Part shown: piece after piece, positions 11,270-24,626 of the stretch | How positions within the stretch are numbered: the stretch's first letter is position 1 | Layout of the letters: each line of letters starts with the position of its first letter | NCBI RefSeq assembly: GCF_001638985.1 | Contig: NW_017265164.1 | Location: 312,391-376,390 of the forward strand | DNA from: Phycomyces blakesleeanus NRRL 1555(-) | Taxonomy: Eukaryota > Mucoromycota > Mucoromycetes > Mucorales > Phycomycetaceae | Direction of reading: 5' to 3' | Length of the DNA stretch: 64,000 nucleotides | Translations under genes and position numbers: made by a program | The notes under the pieces: generated by a model | What the model was told of the DNA's origin: nothing | The model's database searches: none | The model's input: the letters and a program-made list of their open reading frames with translations, nothing else

Positions 11270-13463
11270 TTAAACTCTGGGAATATGTTGATGAAAGAAA
11301 GATAAAAATATGATACGCGTAAGCAGGTCAATAACTAGTAATATATCTAACAGGATTGTATCACAATCTGATGACAACGATTCCCTATAGTTCTTTGCAT
11401 AACTGGCCATTGATGTAGTGGATATGTGACTAATTATTTTTTCTTTATTGTCAAGTCTAAATTCAGGGCTATTGATTGAACACATACGATTTGTTTTTTG
11501 TATGAACCACGATTTTATTATCAAGTTGCCTAAATGCAGATTGTGGCTCTTAAAACAATGAGAGTTAGGTGTCTGAGGAGAGATAAGTTAACACAAAGTA
11601 GTAAAGCTAATGCATACAATGAATATACTGAGTTTTTTTAAGACACCCCATTTTGCCCTGAAGGATTAGAGAAAGATACTGGACCCTGGACATGTAGTCA
11701 AAATTTATTAGTCTGGTTAGATAGAAAGTTTGAGACCCACCCGGAACCGTCGTTTCCGTTAGATTGCTGTTTTACTATCTACATCATTTCTTGCTAGTTC
11801 TCCGCACACAGCGTCGATTTCTTTTCTGTCGTTCTTAAAAGTCACTATAACACCAATTTTGAAGGCCATAATGTTCAGAATATCACTATATAGGTCTTAT
11901 TTATGCTCTTGGGACATAAGACCGACTGTGTCTTCAATTTCGATTATAAGGTTTTGTTGGTTTTGTTGGTTTGGTGGCAATAGTAGTTCAAATATAGGAC
12001 GCCATACAATTCTCGAAAGATCGCTCTATGAATAATCATTGTTGTGCACTTCATTCTTTTTCAACAAATGTGGGTATGTGTTCGCCAAGGTCAGACTATA
12101 TTATGATCCATCTTAAATATATATTCAAAGAAAGACATATTATATATCAGGAATTACTTATTTTCAAAGATTTTAATATAATCTTTGTTTTGATTGTTCT
12201 GTTTTGAATAAACTTTATAAACATAATTCAGCCCCAATGTAATGCTGTTTGATGCTGCAACAGTCTAGTTGAAAAAAGGCAGTCAAAACATATCGAAATA
12301 GCGTAGAACTTACTTTGGAAATAATTAACCATCGATTGGTTAAATCAGGCAACATTGACAATAATTCAAGACAGAGATATAATTTGAGTCCAAGCTTCAT
12401 CAGAGAACCATAGTTTTTTACAAGAGCTTGAAGGGTCAACCAAGTCTAAGACTGAAGATAGCCAACTCCTAATATATCGGATTTAAGCAGATTGCTAGAA
12501 ATATACCTTTCTTCCAAAAATAACTTTTTATTACCAGTTCTGACACTATCTAACAAATTCCACAGATACATACCAGTATCATTTTATACAGTTTATTATA
12601 TAGCTTTATATTCTTTTCTAACAATATAAACGTCTTTAACAATTCAAGTAATAAACGATATTCAACTATCTTTGTTTCTACCCAACTCTTTCTGTCCGCT
12701 TTGACTTCAGTCTTCTTGTTTTGTCCCCTTGTCTTGTCTTGTGAAAGCACCTAGAACCCTTGCCAGCCTTTCTTCCTTGTCCTGTCCTGTCTAGATCTTA
12801 CATAACCATACTTGCGTCATAATTTTTCTCTCGCGAGCACTGAGCTTTCGGATCTTACTTTCATGGAAAAGTTGAGAGGCTTTTTGATAGTTGTACCGAC
12901 TGAAATATTATTTCCTTCCGCATAAAGGATATCGTATTCAACCTGTTCCATGACTTGAGACGCCTTTACTTTTTGCTGCTTTTCGCTCCTTGTCTCTATG
13001 GCCCACTCAATTTGACGTTTGCTAGTGGTGGAACCAATCATTTTTGCTGTTTTTTTTAAAGTCTGTAACCATCAACTTTCCTTCTGCAACTGGCTGTTAA
13101 TAGTTGAATTTCATTATTCTGAAAACAAGATCGAACCAAATCATTTTGTTAGTCTCATCTCTTTTCAGTTTTTGTAGCTTTCGTCGTAGCGATTTGGTGT
13201 GAGGAACAAAAGTAGCATTTTCTCGAGTGCTGAAGTACATAGTCTATTTCTGATGACAAGTGGTCATAACATGTCTGCTTATTTATCACAGTTCTCTTGT
13301 ACAATATTTCATCGTATTTAGTTACGTCGAACAATTATTCTTCAACTGGTGTCCAAAAAGCTACCCAAACACTGTCAATACCTGTTGAACTTATCCAAGA
13401 TGAACATTTAATACCATAGTCTTTCAATTTGTCTCGATGTTCCTCAAATAGATCCATGTTCAT
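11270..13463 (-). pseudogene. Decayed minus-strand coding sequence, family unknown
   Basis: Several blocks on the minus strand read like ordinary protein but cannot be joined into one open frame. A 42-codon frame at 13335-13463 starts MNMDLFEEHRDKLKDYG and includes DSVWVAFWTPVEE. Frames at 12817-13041 and 12550-12750 are in phase with each other but are separated by two stops. A block at 12215-12439 ends in ...NRWLIISK before a GTAAGT donor. A block near 11780-11870 includes FKNDRKEIDAVCGELARND. Another lies at 11270-11524. The mix of protein-like stretches, stops and occasional splice-like sites suggests a gene or element that has lost function. I do not recognise the family. It borders the repeat array and may share its unstable history. 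Confidence 0.4.
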
Positions 13464-14194
13464 GGCTCAGTGCATAAGCATAAAGAAAGATGAACCACTG
13501 TAAAGATAAATTAAAGGGTTTTTAAAGGGTGCCGTATAAAGCTAGTATAGCAAAAGCCGGGGTGTTTATATTTCCTCATAAATGATACAGGATCTTAAGC
13601 GCGAAATAGTGCCTTTTCTTTTTGATTTAGTAGAATTCCTTTTTTAATTTAGTGGCTAGTGCTGGTAATAACAATGACAATTGTCTTTATTTTAGTAAAT
13701 CTCTTTACAATATTGGCATTCTTTAAAGAAACTAATACTGCATTAGACCCAGCCTTCAGTGATGTAGTGAGATTACAACCAGTAGTCACTAAATTAACTT
13801 GAGATTTTACGTAAATCAAAAAGAAAACATCAGTCGTAAACTTAAGGTCTGGGTCTGTTCTGTACAGGCGTTCAATATTCAAGATCACTGGTTTATATTT
13901 TCTGCTTCGAGTGCTAAGAAGGATACTCTGAGTAAGTCACGTGCCCGAGTTGCTTACATTTTTACTAGTAAAATCTTCACAAACTTTCACTGCTTAAATT
14001 GTTACAATACTCCCTATGCTTGAAAATGGTTACAGATTTGGCCTTTTACTTAGGTTTTCTAACTCCGCACCTTCTATAGAACGCCAAAAAGGGGAGGAGA
14101 TTTTGGATTAGATTGCTAAACACAGTCACGACTTCCCTGGGCTGATCAAAGTAGTCTTGAAAGAGGAACGATGTCCAAGTGTGATTAAGCGAAA
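13464..14194. other. Upstream region of the peptidyl-tRNA hydrolase gene
   Basis: No intact gene. Open frames on both strands (minus 13649-13888 and 14046-14228, plus 13799-14023) look partly protein-like but match nothing I know and may belong to the same decayed sequence as 11270-13463. A TCACGTG box lies at 13937-13943, about 255 bp before the next start codon. Confidence 0.4.
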
Positions 14195-15313
14195 TGTCGT
14201 GCAGTCTGTCATCCAAACCATCGAGCAATTACCCTTTCATTGAGCTTGCAGTTACTGCTACTGTAGCTCTTATTACTGGTGTTCTGATAGGCAAGGCATT
14301 AGGCACCAAGAAGGTAAATAAATAGCAACAACAACAACAACAAAAAATAGAAATATTTAGAAAAACGTTTTTTTTTAAAAAAAAAAACATGTAAAAAAAT
14401 GGTAAATGAATCAGTTGCGTGTGTATTTTTTTGGATAGGACAATGACAAAGAAATTGGGAAAGTGAGCGCTGAAAAGATAGTAGCTGCAGAAATTTCTCA
14501 AGAAGAGTCTGAAGAAGAAGAGGAATTGGATGAACAGCCTGCTGGAAAGCTGGACGCGTCTAAATACAAGGACTACAAAATGGTATTATGCTTATCAGAT
14601 GGTGATTTTATATATATTTATATATTTATCTTTGTTATTTTTTTCAAAAAAAATTTTCTTAGGTGCTTGTTGTCCGTTCTGATTTGGGCATGACAAAGGG
14701 CAAAATTGCTGCTCAGGTAAAGGATATGCTTTGAACATGTAGCTTGGGTGTAGAGTTGGGGAATTAAAAGAATGGTATCTTATATATACTTGTTGAATAT
14801 AGTGCGGTCATGCTACCTTGGCCTGTTACAAGTCTATCAAGCAAGGAAATCTTGAGGTAACATAACGTACCCAGAAAAAAAAACACAGAAAAAAAAACAA
14901 TTTAGATAAAAACGGATTGCCATTGTTAACTCCTGATGTAGATCCTCCGTGCCTGGGAATATTCGGGACAAGCCAAGGTGGCTCTGAAGGCAGACAGTGA
15001 GGAGATGCTGTAAGTGAACATGTATCACATGCAGCGAAGATTACAAATCACCAACAATCTCTTTCTCTCTTTCTAGTGACGAACTCCAGGCAATTGCCCT
15101 CAGTCTCAATTTGACTGCCCAGAGTATTCGAGATGCTGGCCGTACTCAGATTGCTGCTGGATCCAAGACTGTGCTTGGTATTGGACCAGGTAAGTTGTAC
15201 TAGTAACAATATCCCAAAAAAAAATGTTACTAATTATTATAATTGTTATTTTGGGATAATAAGGACCTATCGAACTTATCAATGAAGTTACTGGCCGCTT
15301 GAAGCTTCTTTAA
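14195..15313 (+). CDS. PTH2: Peptidyl-tRNA hydrolase 2
   Basis: Cleaves the ester bond between peptide and tRNA in peptidyl-tRNAs released from stalled ribosomes. Exons: 14195-14313, 14439-14582, 14663-14716, 14803-14856, 14942-15009, 15077-15189, 15264-15313. The start ATG at 14195 gives a short leader followed by a hydrophobic segment ([19 protein letters not shown]), the usual N-terminal anchor of eukaryotic Pth2 for the mitochondrial outer membrane or ER. An acidic linker ([12 protein letters not shown]) follows. The catalytic domain is complete: [20 protein letters not shown] with the conserved lysine, [12 protein letters not shown] with the catalytic histidine, [33 protein letters not shown] and ...VTGRLKLL at the end. 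This matches human PTRH2 in order and spacing. The assignment is firm; only the exact start is less certain, because a minus-strand open frame (14046-14228) overlaps the first codons. Confidence 0.95.
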
Positions 15314-15649
15314 GATAACATCTTAACATAGGCTGTACTCCTGTGTGATGTCTAAATAGAGTAAACTAGCTGGTCCAAGCGACAGAATAAAATGAAGAAT
15401 AAAATAAAATAAAACACAATTAAAATTATTAGTTGGGACTTCCCTTATCCTACATGAAATCTTGGGGCGATGGAACTTTAAATACAAAATAGAAATCCAA
15501 GTGTAACAAAAGCAAACACAACACACAACACACATACACAACACACATTTGGGTATACACAACAACCTTACGGCCTATTTTACCCTTTTCTCTTCCTCTT
15601 CTTTCATTTGCTCTTTCAAAAATAAGCAAAAAAAAAATAAACGAACCAT
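15314..15649. other. Intergenic, glycogenin promoter region
   Basis: The end of the PTH2 transcript (AATAAAA near 15385-15410) and a C/A- then CT-rich stretch leading to the next start codon, the usual look of promoters in this window. No gene seen. Confidence 0.6.
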
Positions 15650-18600
15650 ATGGAGGCCTTTGTTACCCTTGTAGCAACCGATTCATATTGTCCTGGTGCA
15701 CTTGTGCTAGCCCACCGTCTTCGTGATCTAAACACCACTAGACCTATCGTCTGTCTTGTCACACCTGAGGTATCTAAAAATGCGTGTCTTCAGTTGGCCA
15801 AGGTCTGTAATGTTGTCCATGTCAACACCTTGCGATCAAACGACGATGCAAACTTGCAACTCTTGGGCCGCCCTGAACTAGACATCACCTTTACAAAACT
15901 TCATGCCTGGCGTCTGACTCAGTACACCAAAATCGTCTTTTTGGACGCTGACACTCTTCCCCTCCGCAACGTCGATGATTTGTTTGACTGGCCGGCCTTT
16001 TCGGCTGCCCCAGATGCTGGATGGCCTGATTGCTTCAATTCTGGCGTATTTGTTGCAGAACCATCCGAATCTGTTTATAGTGAGCTTGTTGAACTTGCTT
16101 CTCAGCGAGGTTCATTCGATGGTAAGTCGGATAAGAATAAAAAAGAAAAAGAGGATAGTAGAAGAAGAATTTTATATACATATATATTTTTTAGGATAAT
16201 GATAAATCACTAGTTTAACACGAAATAAACCTTTTTTTTCTGTAGGTGGAGATCAGGGATTGCTTAATACTTATTTTAGTGAATGGTCAACTTCCCCTGA
16301 ACATCGATTGCCATTCATTTACAACACCACGCCTACAGCACAGTACAGGTAATGAGCGAGTCGGACAAAGAAATTCACACGACGCCGGAGATCGCATCTA
16401 ACACACCAAGGGGGGTTTGGTTTTTTTGTTTGTTAGTTACGCTCCTGCGCATGTCCAATATCGAAATTCAATTGCTATCTCTCACTTTATTGGACAAGAC
16501 AAGCCATGGAAATGGCAGATGTTTTCAGATGGCAAAGTCTTTCCACGGGGCAATGCCTGGCCAGGTTTATGTGAGTTGGTCCAATGTTGGTGGGATACAT
16601 GGAAGAAACATTATGGAGAGGTACGAAAGAGTAGAAAACAATTTCTGTATAGGTCGGTGAGTCTACTAGCATTAGTGTTCTGAAACAAAAGTGGGTGTTT
16701 TTTTTTAGACCATGCCGCACCAGCTGTGTTCTAGCTTTTTGGATCCATCGAGCTGTATATTAAGCAGCGAACTCCAAAGCAAGCCTATAGAGCTATTTGG
16801 AACTACTCTTACGAACGCATGGGATACTAAACGTATTAAGGATGATATGCAAGTATACGATGAGCGGCGTCACACAGCTCCTCTCCCACCCCTTCATATT
16901 ACCCTCAGCACTCCATCGTGGCTTCCCGAGCCTGTGCAGGTGGTTCCCGAGCCAATGGTAAAATATAGTTATATTAAACTATAATAAACATTCGTTTAAA
17001 TTATTATTATTTTTTATTTATTTTTAAATGTCATTATTATACTTTGCATTAGTCCGTGCCACCTGAACAGACACCGACCTATGGTTTACCTGATGTTTAT
17101 CATGCCAATGAAGACAGTCTTCCCGACCTGCATGCATTTAAGAATGAATGGGATCAGCCCACACATGAACGCTCGGTTTGGGTAGCTCCCAGGCCACCGA
17201 AACCACAAGTAGAAACCTTGCTTGGTTATGACTATTCTCAGTACAAATTTGATGAGCCTGATGACAATGAGGACAAGGACGGAGGTCATGGTGTAGGCTT
17301 CAACCAAGACCATAATAACCATTATCATAATAATAATACCCAGCACCAATATCAAGACCAGGAAAGACAAAATACTCAAGAAGGAGACCACCACTACCAC
17401 CAACACCAATCTCACCAGGACCAGTCCCATCAAACCCAACATCACCACAATGGGTATTCTAATGAAGAACATGTGTTCCCTTGGGAAACTCAAAATTCTG
17501 CTTCTACTTCACGTAGCTGGGTTGAAGAGACAACTAGAGTGGATCGATCCGAGGTGCAGCTCGGGGAAGCAGATTCTTCTAAGCAGATGGAAGATTATAT
17601 GCAAGCCCAGATGGAGAAAATTGTGGATGATCTAGAGGCTGCCCAACCTAATGAATTGGATATCCAACAGCAAAATGATTCAGTACATGAACACCATCAA
17701 GAACCCCTTGACAGGTAAGGCAAACTGTCAATTTCTGAAAAATAGAAAGCGCACAAGCAATTCTTTTCTTTTTTTCTTACTTATTTTTATGGGCTAGTGC
17801 TTTTGAACATCATCAGGAGAGGGTGGTAGAAGAGTTTGAGGGCCTTTCACCAGAAGCGAACTGGAGAGACCACGTGGATAGTACAAATCCAGAGAAAACA
17901 ACAGTCGATGAATATCACCACGACCATCACCAAGAAGAGTACCATCAGAATGAAGAATCCCACCACCACCACCACCAGGAAGAAGAAAAGACTTCTGAAT
18001 GGCAAGGAACGTTGTATGCCATGGACACTGTACCATCCTCGCCATCTGTGCACAAATCACCCTTTGCAAGCTTTATATCACTGGAAACTGGCGATGATGA
18101 CTGGAGCGATCGTGATCTGATTCCGATCCCACTCAAGACTTCCAGTCGTCTGTTTGGAGACGGACTCTCTTCACCTGCGAATGGTACCGAGGATGTCATT
18201 AGCTCTCGAAGAAACTCACTCAAGCGCCGGCTTTCTACCTCTTCCCAAAAGAATCTTATTATTCCCAAAAGTCCAAAGGTCCAAAAAAGTCCAAAACTTT
18301 CCAAGGTTTCAAATATATATTCGACGGGAGGGTATCCCGATATCCAACAACAGCAACAGCAGTCTTCAAGGTTATTTGCTTCTGGTCAGACATTTTATGG
18401 CAAAAAGACGCCTTATACTTCCGCTGCTGCAACTCCAGTAGCCGAAAAGTCATTCTTTATTGAAGACGATGATGAGGATATTGCGGATCGAAATCAGCAT
18501 CATGGTGACTTTATGCCCCGAAATGAATATACCCTTGACTTTTCGTTGATAATGGAAATGAATCGTGAAACTGGTGAATCGCGTGAGAAAGAAAAGGTCT

Positions 18601-21600
18601 CTAGCAAAGACGAGGGTGAAGACCAAGACGACGAAGATGAGTTCGACTGGGATACGGCCGGTGCCTTAGAAAGACTTCGTAACCAGAGTACAAGTATGCT
18701 GTTTGCGCAGGTGGCCGATGCCCACGCTCATAGTATGAATACCCTTGAAATGCGGGACCGCCGAGCAGGAGGTACCTGGGATGACACATTGAGTGATATT
18801 GACACTCTTGTGTCTGGTCCCGTTTCGCCGATCAACGATGTATTGCCTGATGCACTCTATTTATCCCAGCGCAGTGTACCGCCAGACTTGTTTTCTGGTC
18901 ATGCTTCACCGCGTACACCTGTGGCACGTAATATGGCTCACAATCTGACCCATGAAATTAATATGGCCAAGGAACGCTACAAGGCCGAACAACGCGCATC
19001 TCTTTCACTCGTAAAACCAACCATGGCAGCTGCTACACTTCTTGAAGCCGAACTAGACCTATCCAAGAGCCGACTTTTCAAGCGTCGCTCTAAGCCCGAA
19101 TTTGATCTTGATCTTGACCAACCGTCAATCTCGCCCGTCTGGCACGCCAAAAGTCATGACGGAGAAGAAGATATTGTTGAACATCATGCTGAAGATACAT
19201 TCGCGGCCTACTTTGATGAAGATACTATCCGAGAAGCTCAGATGAAATTCATGGATTTGAAATCAACTGCAGATAAACAATCAAGCTTTACCACTTACAA
19301 GAAAGAAGATGAAGAGGTTATTGGTTCTTCGGTATTCTTTAATCAATCTACAGAGCAATTCCACAATCAAACAGCCGACAAGAACCAGGTGTGGGGATCT
19401 ATATCAGCTCTTACGGAGCCCGAACAAGAACAACCTACCACGGTGTTAGTTTCAGAGGAAATCACTCCTATTACTGCAACAACAACTACAACATCTACCA
19501 CCACTACCACAAAGGCGTGGGAACTTCCATACAGCGAGGTTTGGAACAGCTCTACTGCAAGCAAACAGAGTGCTCTCTTTGAAGAACGTATGGCAGCTCT
19601 CAAACAGCCTTTGCAAGAAACCACCACAAGCACAGCATTCACATCATTTGGTAAACCTGCTAATAAACCTCTGGAGGTTGAAGGCGTCCAATGGAAAAGT
19701 GACCACAGCTGGGTAATTGAAGACATGCCTGGTCGATCCTCAACTCTATCAGAAGAGAAAAAAACTGTCATTGATTCTTTATCAAGATCTGGGGCTACTA
19801 ACGAACTTCGTGATGCTATGGTCGGAGAAATACAACAAGAAGTACCAGCTGAATCTTACTCCTTTGACTTACATGCAAACAAGTCTAGTGTTTTTTCTAC
19901 TAAGGATATCTCTGGCGATGGTTCCAAAAACTCTATCAAGACCACTACTAGCAAGGTTTCGCGCACAGTCTCCAAGGATGATGCTCCTGAGAAAATCTCA
20001 AAAGACTCTTTTGTAGAAGGTTTGGATACTTCTGCTAATACTGAAGAGTCGACGGTGGAAACTATTGTGACTGCATCAACAATAGTCTATGAAAGTGTTA
20101 TATCTGAAGACAAAGATAGAGATATCAAAGAAAGTGCGATTACACATGAGGACTTGGAGGAGGAAGTCTTGATCAAAGACTCGAGCTTTATCAAGACCAG
20201 TACTAAAACATCCACCAGGGATGGCGATGAAATCAGGTCCACGGTAGAGATTCAAGAACTTGATGAAGGCGCTCTGAAGAACCTAGACATCGATTCTGTA
20301 TTGGAGCCCATGCCAACAAAGTCCATCGAGGTTGTATGGCAGCAAGTAACCATTGAGGACTCGGATGAAGAAGAGGTCGAACTTGAAAAGGTCGAGGTTG
20401 ATATACTAGATGAAGAGGAAGAAGTGCATGAGAGGCACAACGAAATCACAGAGATTCTTCTAGACGAAGAAGAGTCATTCAATGTATCTACCGAAGACTC
20501 GGAATATCATACCGATGGTGGTGCCGGTGGTGACTCTAGTACCTTTGTGAGAGGCGTATATGTTGATATTTCAGAGGACTATGATAGCGACGGATCTCAA
20601 GAAGAACTGAGTGAGTACTCTGTCGAGATTCCGACAGACAATATTAGCTACGATGACGAAGAGTTCTTGGAAGAAATCGAACAGGACGTCTCTGAACTTG
20701 TCATCTTGGATGAAGTGCCTATTGATATCGTGGAAGGCGTATGGGAAGAACTTACTGAGAAAACAATCGAAGAAGAAGCACATCCATCCAGTGTACTACA
20801 AGCCGATACAATCACACAAAACATCTCAGCTACTTCTATCTCGGAACAAGACTCATCAGGCTCCACTTCTGGACCAAAGGCTATTCGCACGACGTACACT
20901 ACTACCGAGAGGTCCGTCTCGGGTGGTCTAGTGACTACTATCCATGATGTTGCATCAGAGAAAGAGCATCTTAAAGAATCCAAAGATATATCATTCTATG
21001 AAGAAAGTATGTATAAATCTTGTAGTCAATACTACAGCTCTGTTTCTCATTTTTTTGTTTGGCTTTATTAGAAAATTCCGATGATATTGAATCCAAGGTG
21101 GACACCCAAGATGACTTGAATGTTTCAGAGGAGCTCAATTCCTTAAAAACGGTATCAGCTGTAACAGGCGAGAGTTCTTCGGAGGAGGTGTCTCTTCCAG
21201 GACTGAAGAGGTCCGTTACTGTCACACGCACTATTCTTGTCTCGGAGAACAATGCCGGGTTGGAGAAAGAGCTCACCCTTCCGACTGAAACAACTACCCG
21301 TACTGTATACACCACAATCACAAGAAGTCCTTCATCACATACGTCTTCTACTAGCCGTGTAATAGTGGAGCCTGTATCTGAAAAACAAGATACAGAGAAT
21401 ATCCAAGTTATTGTTTCAGAAGAGTCTATTCCAATCAATCTTGAAAGTGAAACGCATACAATAGCTCAAACATTCACTTACAGCCAAGAAGAGCCAAAAC
21501 TCTCCACACGCCATATCACCAGGGATTCTTCTATATCAAAAACAAATGAGGTTTCTGAAGAGGTTGAATTGTCAGATAACTTTTCTGGCACTCTCGTTGG

Positions 21601-22807
21601 TGAATCCTCCTTGGAATCCACCCAGTTGCTCACAGCCAATCCTCTGGCCGAGTCAAAGGAGAAGAATAAGGAGGAACTCAAAGATACAGACAACTCGGAC
21701 GAAGACATTTTTGGCGGGAGTGTACATGTAACTCATGCGGAGGCCAAGGCACCCCAACCAGCACAATCATCTCGTTCGGATAAAAATGACCACTCGGTAT
21801 CCAAATCTCGATCATTGTACACCAAAGCATGGGTAGTGGAGCCATACCAGACTGAGCGAGAAGATACGGAGGAACTCTCGGAAGAATCTCTATTTTCTAG
21901 CCGCATGTTTGGGCCAGAGATCAACGATGGAGGAGAGGAAGAAGAGCAAGACGTGGGTCGCCGCCGTACAAGCATAAGATCGACAGGAGCGGTGATGGAC
22001 CTGTTGCCTCCAATGGAATCTACTCTTTCGCGCGAGTCGGTCATGTCGTATGATTCGATGAATAGTGTTGTAACAGCTATGCTAGAAACTCAGTACATCG
22101 GCCAGGACAGTGGGTCTGATTACTCTTCTACTCGAATTATCAATGTTCCTCGTACCGCAACTTCAAGCCAGCCCGAGGTTGTTGTGGAAGATCAAGGTGA
22201 TGATGATAGAGCTATGCAAGCTGCTGTGGATCGTTCATCGAGATTGCATTCTCGTGTCAGTACTAGCGAAGACTATGAAAGTGAGCGGCTCCAGACCATA
22301 ACGCCTTCATCGTCGCGCCAATCACTCGGACTTCCTCGCATGCGGCAGCCAAGTAACAGTACCCGAGATGGCGATGGCAGTGAGCACTCGTCGTACTTTG
22401 AAGGCAGTGTGGTGTACCTATCTGCTAATGAATATGAGCCAACCGATATGATGAGCGTCAGTAGTGGTGTAGACAGCATTGACTGGCACTCGGCGACAGG
22501 ATCAATGGACTTTGTTGAAGTGGTGGCGCAAGACGACGACGAGGACGAGGCAGAGACTGATGCTCGGGTGGCTCAATGGGTCATGGAAGAACTCGAGGCG
22601 CCTTCGATTCATCGTTTGGAGCGTTCGACATCAAGAGATCACCTTCTTTACCGGTACTTCCAAAGACAGCAGCTCGGTGGCGGTCAGACAGGCGGTCAGA
22701 CTGATCCCAGTGCTCATACAGGATTCGAGTCCGTTGAAGTGGATATAATTTCACAAGATTCAGAGGATGAGGAAGGCTCGGTTGGATCGGACAAGACTGC
22801 TACTTAA
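15650..22807 (+). CDS. Glycogenin, giant form with disordered tail (2204 aa)
   Basis: Self-glucosylating GT8 enzyme that makes the primer for glycogen synthase. Exons: 15650-16121, 16246-16348, 16437-16620, 16709-16957, 17053-17714, 17798-21006, 21072-22807; they sum to 6615 nt. Residues 1 to about 265 form a complete catalytic domain: VTLVATDSYCPGALVLAHRL, FLDADTLPL with the metal-binding DAD at residues 99-101, AGWPDCFNSGVFV, and RGSFDGGDQGLLN across the first intron. QYSYAPA (Tyr191 and Tyr193) sits across the second intron, where the autoglucosylated tyrosine of animal glycogenin lies; HFIGQDKPWKW follows. The remaining 1,900 or so residues are acidic, Ser/Thr-rich and apparently disordered. 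They include two His-rich patches (about 419-470 and 594-625) and recurring tryptophan-centred motifs such as VVWQQVTIEDSDEEE, GVWEELTEKTIEEE and KAWVVEPYQTE. Known glycogenins are about 350 to 700 residues. Reading frame and splice sites support one protein. Confidence 0.93.
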
Positions 22808-23520
22808 ATTCTTATTCAATTCCTCTTTATTAAAAAAAAGGCACAGTGTAATCAATATATATATATATATATACTAGATAATTTGCATATCACAAGTATC
22901 TATATGTATACAAAAAAAAGGGTATGTGTAATAAACACTTTTCAGCTATTAATTATCTCCAGATTTCATTTTATTATCATTATTATTTCTTCCTATTCCA
23001 AAGCTTTAATAAATATATATATATATATTATGAATCCAATTTGCTATACCTTATATCTACACACGTAAAGCATAGTATTTTGTCTTCCATTTTTTGAGTA
23101 AATAAATTCAATACAAAATGGAAACTTGATCAAAATACAGGGTTACATGGCATCAATTTTAGTATTACTTGGGTCTATAATTTAATTTGATAGTTTAATA
23201 TAATATAATACTATTAAATGAATGTAGAGATGTTATTTTTGATTAGTTTGTATACATGACTCTAATACAATTCAAAAGAATTGTTTTCAAGGGTATTTTG
23301 TTCGTTCTATTCTATGACCCTTTCTTTCCTTTTCTTTTCTTTTTTTTTGTTCACTTTTGCCTGCTGGATTTTAACCATGCCTTGATAAAAAGAAATAAAT
23401 GTCCGCTCCTGCGTCACTCCAAAAAAAAGAGACGAATAACGTCCATCTTTCCTCTTCTATTTCTTTTTTTTTTGCTTCCTAAACTCTCCATTTTCGTTTT
23501 TTTTTATCATCTACTACAAA
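22808..23520. other. Intergenic, no gene seen
   Basis: AT-rich with two short (AT)n runs near 22858 and 23015. The T-rich and CT-rich stretch at 23440-23515 is probably the promoter and leader of the clathrin light chain gene. Confidence 0.6.
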
Positions 23521-24626
23521 ATGTCTGATTTCGGTGACTTTAACTCATCCAACGACCCCACAGCCGACTTTCTTGCACGCGAACGTGCTGCATTGGGAGA
23601 AGATGCGGACTTGTTCAGCACGTCCGAAATGCCCAGCTCTTCACCTATGCCAGACTTTCCTTCACCCTCGGCTTTAATGTCGCCAGGACAACACAGTTTC
23701 ACAAGCCCTCATGAATTCGTGAGCAATAATGACTTTTTGTCACCCTCTGCACAAAGTGCCACTGATTATTCTGCATTCGAGACCGAATTTCCCAAGGCAG
23801 AAGAGCTTGAGACTTCTCAGGTAAAGAAAAGCAAAAAAAAAATGGAGTGGCGGAGACTACAAAGTATAGAACAGAATGATGCAATAAAAAGATGTTGAAT
23901 TGCTAATGAACTGTTGACTTTGTATTTTATTTTTTGAACAAATATATATGTGTAAAGGCTTTCCACAAGGCCATGTTGCCGGATGAGGAGCCTGAGACAG
24001 TCAGGTAAAAAAAAACAAAAAAAGATGATAATAATGATAAATTCGGATATATTAGAGAGGTGTTCTTTTCCTTCTTTTTCCTTTTATATATAACTTTTAT
24101 TTACGCAATTGATGACAATAGACATTGGCGCGAGAAGCAAAAGGAAGTAATTGCTGCACGTGATGAGGAAGCCGAGAATATCAAGCAAGAGACAATTCAA
24201 CAGGCCCGTGCTGATATTGACAAGTTTTACGAGGAATATAATGACAAGAAACAAAAGGCAATTGAAGAAAACAGGTAAATTAAGAAGAAAAGAAAAGAAA
24301 AGATAACAACTTGATTGTTGGCTTTTTTTTTTTGGCTTTTATTGTGAGTTAGAATTATACTTGAAGATATGAGATCTTTGTTGTCTAATGATGATTATGC
24401 TTATCGGCATTATAAAAACTAAAAACTAAAAAGAGAGCGTGAGGAGAACTATCAAAAAGACCGTGAAGAGGCTGCATCGGCCAATGTATGGGAAAGAGTT
24501 GCACGTGAAGTAGATACTTCATCCGGAAAGGCCAATCAACCCACACGCGACGTTAGCAGAATGAAGGACTTGATGTTGGATCTTCGAAAGGATCCCAAGG
24601 CACCCGGTAACATTGTCGAAGCCTAA
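23521..24626 (+). CDS. CLC1: Clathrin light chain
   Basis: Regulatory subunit of clathrin, bound along the heavy-chain leg in coated pits and vesicles. Exons: 23521-23820, 23958-24004, 24122-24274, 24434-24626, giving 230 residues, the normal size. The N-terminus MSDFGDFNSSNDPTADFLAR carries the DPTADFLxRE motif typical of fungal light chains. A Ser/Pro-rich linker follows. Then comes the charged coiled coil that binds the heavy chain (HWREKQKEVIAARDEEAEN ... QQARADIDKFYEEYNDKK), and the C-terminal WERVAREVD ... RMKDLMLDLRKDP block that is diagnostic for the family. The third intron's acceptor was chosen at 24432-24433, because the next AG would put a stop into frame. Identification is secure. 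Confidence 0.95.
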
